From assembly GCF_010726245.1 (NCBI RefSeq), contig NZ_AP022561.1, forward strand, positions 3,038,001 through 3,102,000: 64,000 nt of DNA, given 5' to 3'. The position numbers and the translations under genes are program-made. The DNA comes from Mycolicibacterium aichiense. Lineage in GTDB: Bacteria; Actinomycetota; Actinomycetes; Mycobacteriales; Mycobacteriaceae. The notes beneath the pieces were generated by a model that was not told where the DNA came from, did no database searches, and worked only from the letters and a program-made list of their open reading frames with translations. This document shows positions 60,381-64,000 of the stretch, in pieces (within the stretch, counting starts at the first letter, position 1; each line of letters begins with the position of its first letter).

Positions 60381-61276
60381 GCGAACAGCCCTGTCAGGCC
60401 GCGCCGCCCCGTACGGCGGGCCAACTGGTCGCGGGTCGCCGACAGACCGAACGGAAGCCGGCGCAGCGGTTGGCTGTACCGGGACAGCCACGACAGGGTG
60501 GTCTCGTCACAGAAGCCGGCGGCACCGTGCAGTTGGTGGCACACCCGGAACACCACCTCGGCAGCCTCGATGGCGGCCAGCCGCAGCGCGAGCGCATCGT
60601 CGGTGTCCTGGCTCCACAGTGCGTGTTTGGCCAACATCTCGAGCCCGCTGCGCTCCACTTCGGCGTCGGTCAGCTGGAACTGCACTCCCTGGAACGCCGA
60701 CAGCGGCTGGCCGAACTGCTTACGCAGGGTGATGTGGGCGATGGTGAGTTCGATGGCGCGGTCCAGCATCCCGAGCAGGGTCCAGCACGGCAGCACGAGG
60801 CCGAGCGCGACGTCGCCGGTGCCGCCGGTGTCGATCGGCGTCAGCTCCAGCGCGCAGATGAAGCCCGGCCCCACCGCTGCGGTTGGCGTCGCCGAACTGC
60901 GGGCACCGTCGACGGTGACCGCAATCCACCGGTGCCGCAGGCCGTGGACTGCGGCGGTGGGGGCGGTGGCGGACACCACGATCAGTCCGTCGGCGTCCAG
61001 GTCGGTCGGGTGAGCCAGGCGCTCGGCCAGCGGGTACGGCAGCGCCCAGTAGCCCGCGCTGCGGCACAGCGCGGCGGCGGCCTCGGCGGATTCCGGGTCG
61101 GTGCGCACGTCGAGGTCGAAGGCGCCGAGTTCGGTCAGCACCGGAACAACGAGCGCGTCGCGGTCGCCGGGCTTCGCTTCGGCCTGCTGGACCAGTGAGT
61201 CCCCGCCGGCAGCCTCGAAGGCGCGCAGTGCTTGGCGGCCGTATTCGGCTGCGTCGTCGGATAGTTCGAGGTTCAT
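60377..61276 (-). CDS. Acyl-CoA dehydrogenase, short subunit (pair 2)
   Basis: This 299-residue, diverged ACAD has GLVLPCWTLLGMLDRAIELTIAHITLRKQFGQPLSAFQGVQFQLTDAEVERSG, the core helical region, and a C-terminal FCDETTLSWLSRYSQPLRR in place of the usual motif. The N-terminal helices are degenerate. It overlaps both neighbouring ACAD genes by 4 bases and probably pairs with the long subunit at 61273. Confidence 0.83.
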   Translation of the reverse strand: MNLELSDDAAEYGRQALRAFEAAGGDSLVQQAEAKPGDRDALVVPVLTELGAFDLDVRTDPESAEAAAALCRSAGYWALPYPLAERLAHPTDLDADGLIVVSATAPTAAVHGLRHRWIAVTVDGARSSATPTAAVGPGFICALELTPIDTGGTGDVALGLVLPCWTLLGMLDRAIELTIAHITLRKQFGQPLSAFQGVQFQLTDAEVERSGLEMLAKHALWSQDTDDALALRLAAIEAAEVVFRVCHQLHGAAGFCDETTLSWLSRYSQPLRRLPFGLSATRDQLARRTGRRGLTGLFA

Positions 61277-62430
61277 CGTGCACCTGCCAGCAGCGCCCTC
61301 GACATCAGAATGCGCTGCATCTCGATGCTGCCCGAGGCCACGGTCGCGGACTGCGAGTAGCGCCAGTGGTCTTCGACCTCGGCACGGTAATACGCCGTCG
61401 CGGAGTCGTCACGGGGCACCTCGGCGATGATGTCCATCAGCACCTCGGCGCTGTCCTGATCCAGTTTCGTCACTGCGATCCGGTAGGCCGCGGCGTCGCC
61501 TGGCTGAATGCGCCCGCTGCTCTGCAGTGCCACCACCCGGTACGCCATCAGCCGGGCCCGCCTGCAGTGCAACAACATTCGCACCCAGCGTGCGCGCAGC
61601 TCCTCGGGCAGCTGCTCCCACCGATCCCCCAGCGCCTGCGGCGCCAGCGTGAGGAGTCGTTCGCAGCGGGCATAGCGGGCGATCCCGACCCGTTCGAAGG
61701 ACAGCACATCCTGCACGATCGACCAGCCACCGTCCAACGGCCCGAGCAGATCGGCCTCGGTTACCCGCAGCTCGTCGAAGAACACCTCGTTGAGGTGATG
61801 TGGACCCATCATGGTGCGAATAGGGCGGACCTGGATGGCCGGATCATCCATGGGCACCAGGAATATCGACAGGCCCTGCTGTTTCTTGTCGGCTTTGGTG
61901 GTGCGCACCAGCAGGAAGCACCACTGGGCCATGGTCGCGTACGAGGTCCAGATCTTCTGTCCGCTGATCCGCCAGGTGTCACCGTCTCGGCGGGCGGTCG
62001 TGCGCAGTGACGCCAGGTCCGAGCCTGCCTCCGGCTCCGAGAAACCCTGACACCAGATGACCTCACCGCGGGCGATCGGCGGAAGATGTTGGCGCTGCTG
62101 GGCTTCGGTGCCGTAGCGCATCAGCGTCGGGCCCACCCAGTTGACGCCCATGTATTGCGCGCCGCGCGGCTCGTGATGGGCCCACATCTCCTCGCGGACA
62201 ACGGTCTGCTCCCACGCCGAGGCGCCCCGCCCGCCGAACTCTTGCGGCCACGCCAGGCAAAGCAGGTCGCGTTCGGCCAGTGTCCGACAGAACCGCTGAG
62301 CAGCAGCCAGATCCGCCGGGTCGTCGGTGAACGCCCCGAGGAAGCCCTCGGGGACATGCTCTTTCACCAATTCTCTGAGCTGCGAGCGTAGCGCCGCCGC
62401 GGGTGCACCCATCGCGAAGTCGAGACCCAT
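61273..62430 (-). CDS. Acyl-CoA dehydrogenase, long subunit (pair 2)
   Basis: This 385-residue protein starts at ATG 62430 with GGAGGAG upstream; in-frame codons to 62487 are low-complexity. FAD-binding IWCQGFSEPEAGSDLASLRTTARR, QKIWTSYATMAQWC and C-terminal ATVASGSIEMQRILMSRALL place it with heteromeric mycobacterial FadEs (Ser in place of the MCAD catalytic Glu). It is translationally coupled to the short subunit. Confidence 0.88.
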   Translation of the reverse strand: MGLDFAMGAPAAALRSQLRELVKEHVPEGFLGAFTDDPADLAAAQRFCRTLAERDLLCLAWPQEFGGRGASAWEQTVVREEMWAHHEPRGAQYMGVNWVGPTLMRYGTEAQQRQHLPPIARGEVIWCQGFSEPEAGSDLASLRTTARRDGDTWRISGQKIWTSYATMAQWCFLLVRTTKADKKQQGLSIFLVPMDDPAIQVRPIRTMMGPHHLNEVFFDELRVTEADLLGPLDGGWSIVQDVLSFERVGIARYARCERLLTLAPQALGDRWEQLPEELRARWVRMLLHCRRARLMAYRVVALQSSGRIQPGDAAAYRIAVTKLDQDSAEVLMDIIAEVPRDDSATAYYRAEVEDHWRYSQSATVASGSIEMQRILMSRALLAGAR

Positions 62431-62483
62431 GCGCCGCTCCTCCTCATCGCTCGTGCCTCGCTCTGCATCGTCGCCGGCGGGCG

Positions 62484-63641
62484 TCATGCGCTTTCCACCT
62501 CCGCCAGACCCAGCTCCGCCAGCACGTCCGCGGTGTCGGCGCCCAGCTCACGAGTGGGCCCACCGATGCGGCCCGGGGTGCGGGAGAACCAGGTCGGCAC
62601 ACCCGGCATCCGGACCGGGCCCTGCGGGGTGTCCACCGTCTCGAAGAAGCCGACCGCGTTCAGCTGCTCGTTGTCGAACAGCGCCTGCGGGGTGTTCAAC
62701 GGTGCGGCCGGGATTTCCAGCGCGAGAAACAATGTCAGCCACTCCGCGGTGGTGCGTTCGGTCATGGTCTGCGCCACCAGCGAGTACACCGTGTCGATCT
62801 CGGCGGCGCGGGCCGACAGGGTGGTGTAGCGCTCGGTGTTCCACGCGGGCTGCACCGCGTTGATGAAGCTGGCCCAGTGCCGGTCGTTGTAGATCAGCGC
62901 TGAGATGTAGCCGTCCTTGGTGCGGTACGGCTTTCGGTTGGGCGCAACGGTCCGGTGATACATCGCCGGCCCGAGTGGCGGATCGAACATCGCCCCGTTG
63001 GCGTGTTCGACGAGCATGAACGAGGCCATCGTCTCGAACATCGCGACTTCGACCTCTTGACCTTCACCGGTACGTTCGCGGTGGAACAGCGCCATCGTCG
63101 TCGCATACACCGCGGTGAGCCCGGCGACCTTGTCCGCGACGATGGTCGCGACGTAGTTGGCCTCGCCGGTCAGTTCGGCCTGCACGGCAGGCAGCCCGCA
63201 CTCGGCCTGAATGGTGTCGTCGTAGGCGGGGCGGTCGCGATCGGGTCCACGGTGGCCGTACCCGTAGCAGTTGGTGTAGACGATCGACGGGTTGATGGCG
63301 GCGACGTCGTCGTAGCCGAACCCGAGCTTGGTGATCGCCTTCGCCCGCATCGAGTGGATGAAGACGTCGGCACCGGCGATCAGCGCGCGCAGTGCGGCGC
63401 GGCCTTCCTCGGAGCGAAGATCAAGTACCACACTGCGTTTGCCTCGGTTGACGTTGACGAATACCCCGGACAGACCCGGCGCGGGGCCGACCGAGACGTA
63501 ACGGGTGTCGTCGCCTGCCGGTGGCTCGACCTTGATGACGTCGGCGCCCATATCGGCGAGGATCTGGGTGCAGTACGGCCCCATCACCATTGCGGTGAGG
63601 TCGACCACCCGGATCCCGGCCAGCGGCCCGGTGCCGGTCAC
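62484..63641 (-). CDS. CaiB/BaiF-family CoA-transferase
   Basis: This 385-residue class III CoA-transferase starts at GTG 63641 (VTGTGPLAGIRVVDLTAMVMGPYCTQILADMGADVIKVEPP). It has NRGKRSVVLDLRSEEGRAALRALIAGADVF, and VYTNCYGYGHRGPDRDRPAYDDTIQAECGL with the catalytic Asp region (YDDTIQA). It transfers CoA between acids and likely activates the pathway substrate for the FadE enzymes downstream. It overlaps the upstream SDR by GTGA. Confidence 0.9.
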   Translation of the reverse strand: MTGTGPLAGIRVVDLTAMVMGPYCTQILADMGADVIKVEPPAGDDTRYVSVGPAPGLSGVFVNVNRGKRSVVLDLRSEEGRAALRALIAGADVFIHSMRAKAITKLGFGYDDVAAINPSIVYTNCYGYGHRGPDRDRPAYDDTIQAECGLPAVQAELTGEANYVATIVADKVAGLTAVYATTMALFHRERTGEGQEVEVAMFETMASFMLVEHANGAMFDPPLGPAMYHRTVAPNRKPYRTKDGYISALIYNDRHWASFINAVQPAWNTERYTTLSARAAEIDTVYSLVAQTMTERTTAEWLTLFLALEIPAAPLNTPQALFDNEQLNAVGFFETVDTPQGPVRMPGVPTWFSRTPGRIGGPTRELGADTADVLAELGLAEVESA

Positions 63642-64000
63642 GCTGTGCCCCTGGCCACGGCGAAGCTGTGACCGATGTGCGCGTTGTGCCCGTCGGGGAC
63701 CACCGGGAACTGCAGCGGCTCGGTGAGGTCGCGGATCGCACCGATGTGGGCGCCCACGTCGTCGACTGTCCACGCCGGTTGGTACACCCCCGCGCTTTCG
63801 ACGATGGCCACCCGGGCCACCCGGCCTGCGATGGCGGTCAGGATTTCGCCGGTGACCGAACAGGATTCGTGCGCCAGCCAGCCGACCACCGGGGCGACCA
63901 GCTCCGGCCCCATCGGCGGGTAGGCCGACGTGTCCAGCCCCTCGGCCATTCTCGTCACCGCGGCCGGGACGATGACGTTGCAGCGCACCCCGTGCGCGGC
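63638..64000 (-). CDS. SDR family dehydrogenase, C-terminal part (5' end beyond window)
   Basis: Only the C-terminal ~120 residues are in the window, beginning AAHGVRCNVIVPAAVTRM, the conserved post-active-site segment of SDRs. It then reads GPELVAPVVGWLAHESCSVTGEILTAIAGRVARV, typical of 3-hydroxyacyl-CoA dehydrogenase/HSD17B4-like members. The Tyr-x3-Lys motif and start lie outside. It is the most upstream visible gene of the catabolic operon and overlaps the CoA-transferase gene. Confidence 0.83.
   Translation of the reverse strand, partial: AAHGVRCNVIVPAAVTRMAEGLDTSAYPPMGPELVAPVVGWLAHESCSVTGEILTAIAGRVARVAIVESAGVYQPAWTVDDVGAHIGAIRDLTEPLQFPVVPDGHNAHIGHSFAVARGTA

Overview
The window is 64 kb of GC-rich DNA with almost no intergenic space, frequent 4-base GTGA/ATGA gene overlaps and many GTG starts. 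The gene content (F420/deazaflavin-type oxidoreductases, an LmeA-like DUF2993 protein, a Pkn-type Ser/Thr kinase, numerous FadE-like acyl-CoA dehydrogenases and small exported proteins) points to a mycobacterium, most likely an environmental, fast-growing Mycolicibacterium. This assignment is inferred from gene content; no rRNA or other marker is present. I saw no tRNA, rRNA, CRISPR array, insertion sequence, integrase or phage gene.

Layout. 1-5.6 kb (minus strand): an amine/amino-acid FAD oxidase, a KhtT/KhtU-type K+/H+ antiporter pair, a sterol desaturase-like hydroxylase and a type B carboxylesterase. 5.7-12.6 kb: paired SMR exporters, an MFS transporter, MalQ, a Nudix hydrolase, a luciferase-like F420 enzyme with a SnoaL-like protein, and an exported GxxAxA-repeat protein. 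12.6-24.2 kb (minus): an 11-gene, tightly coupled operon with an Opp/Dpp-type ABC importer, an isochorismatase-fold amidase, a metallo-beta-lactamase-fold hydrolase, allantoinase, a racemase-family protein that lacks one catalytic cysteine, allantoicase, an unrecognised protein and a 2-oxoglutarate oxygenase. A divergent TetR gene faces it across a 218-bp region carrying two CTGTC-N4-GACAG palindromes. I read this as a ureide or hydantoin import-and-degradation system and consider it the best candidate for something new.

24.4-34.5 kb: the TetR gene, a transmembrane Ser/Thr kinase, an Fe-S type (6-4)-like photolyase, a secreted protein, a four-helix di-iron protein overlapping its own [2Fe-2S] reductase, a type II NADH dehydrogenase-like enzyme, an LmeA-like protein, a PAP2 membrane phosphatase and a conserved hypothetical. 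34.6-50.5 kb looks like an accessory metabolic/stress block: two paralogous MarR regulators, YetF and DUF4396 membrane proteins, a pyruvate oxidase-like TPP enzyme divergent from an FAD/Fe-S dehydrogenase fusion, an enolase-superfamily enzyme, a GT4 glycosyltransferase, a deazaflavin-dependent reductase, an aromatic-hydroxylase-like monooxygenase, an SDR, a GH15 glucoamylase/trehalase, and small membrane and secreted proteins.

50.5-64 kb: a repeat-bearing spacer, a phytoene desaturase-like oxidoreductase, a TetR/MFS divergent pair and D-aminoacyl-tRNA deacylase. A minus-strand catabolic operon then runs out of the window. It encodes an SDR, a CaiB-type CoA-transferase, two long/short pairs of acyl-CoA dehydrogenases, a TPP-dependent enzyme and an aldehyde dehydrogenase. 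Together these could activate a carboxylic acid to its CoA ester, desaturate it, cleave a C-C bond and oxidise the released aldehyde; the substrate cannot be read from the sequence.
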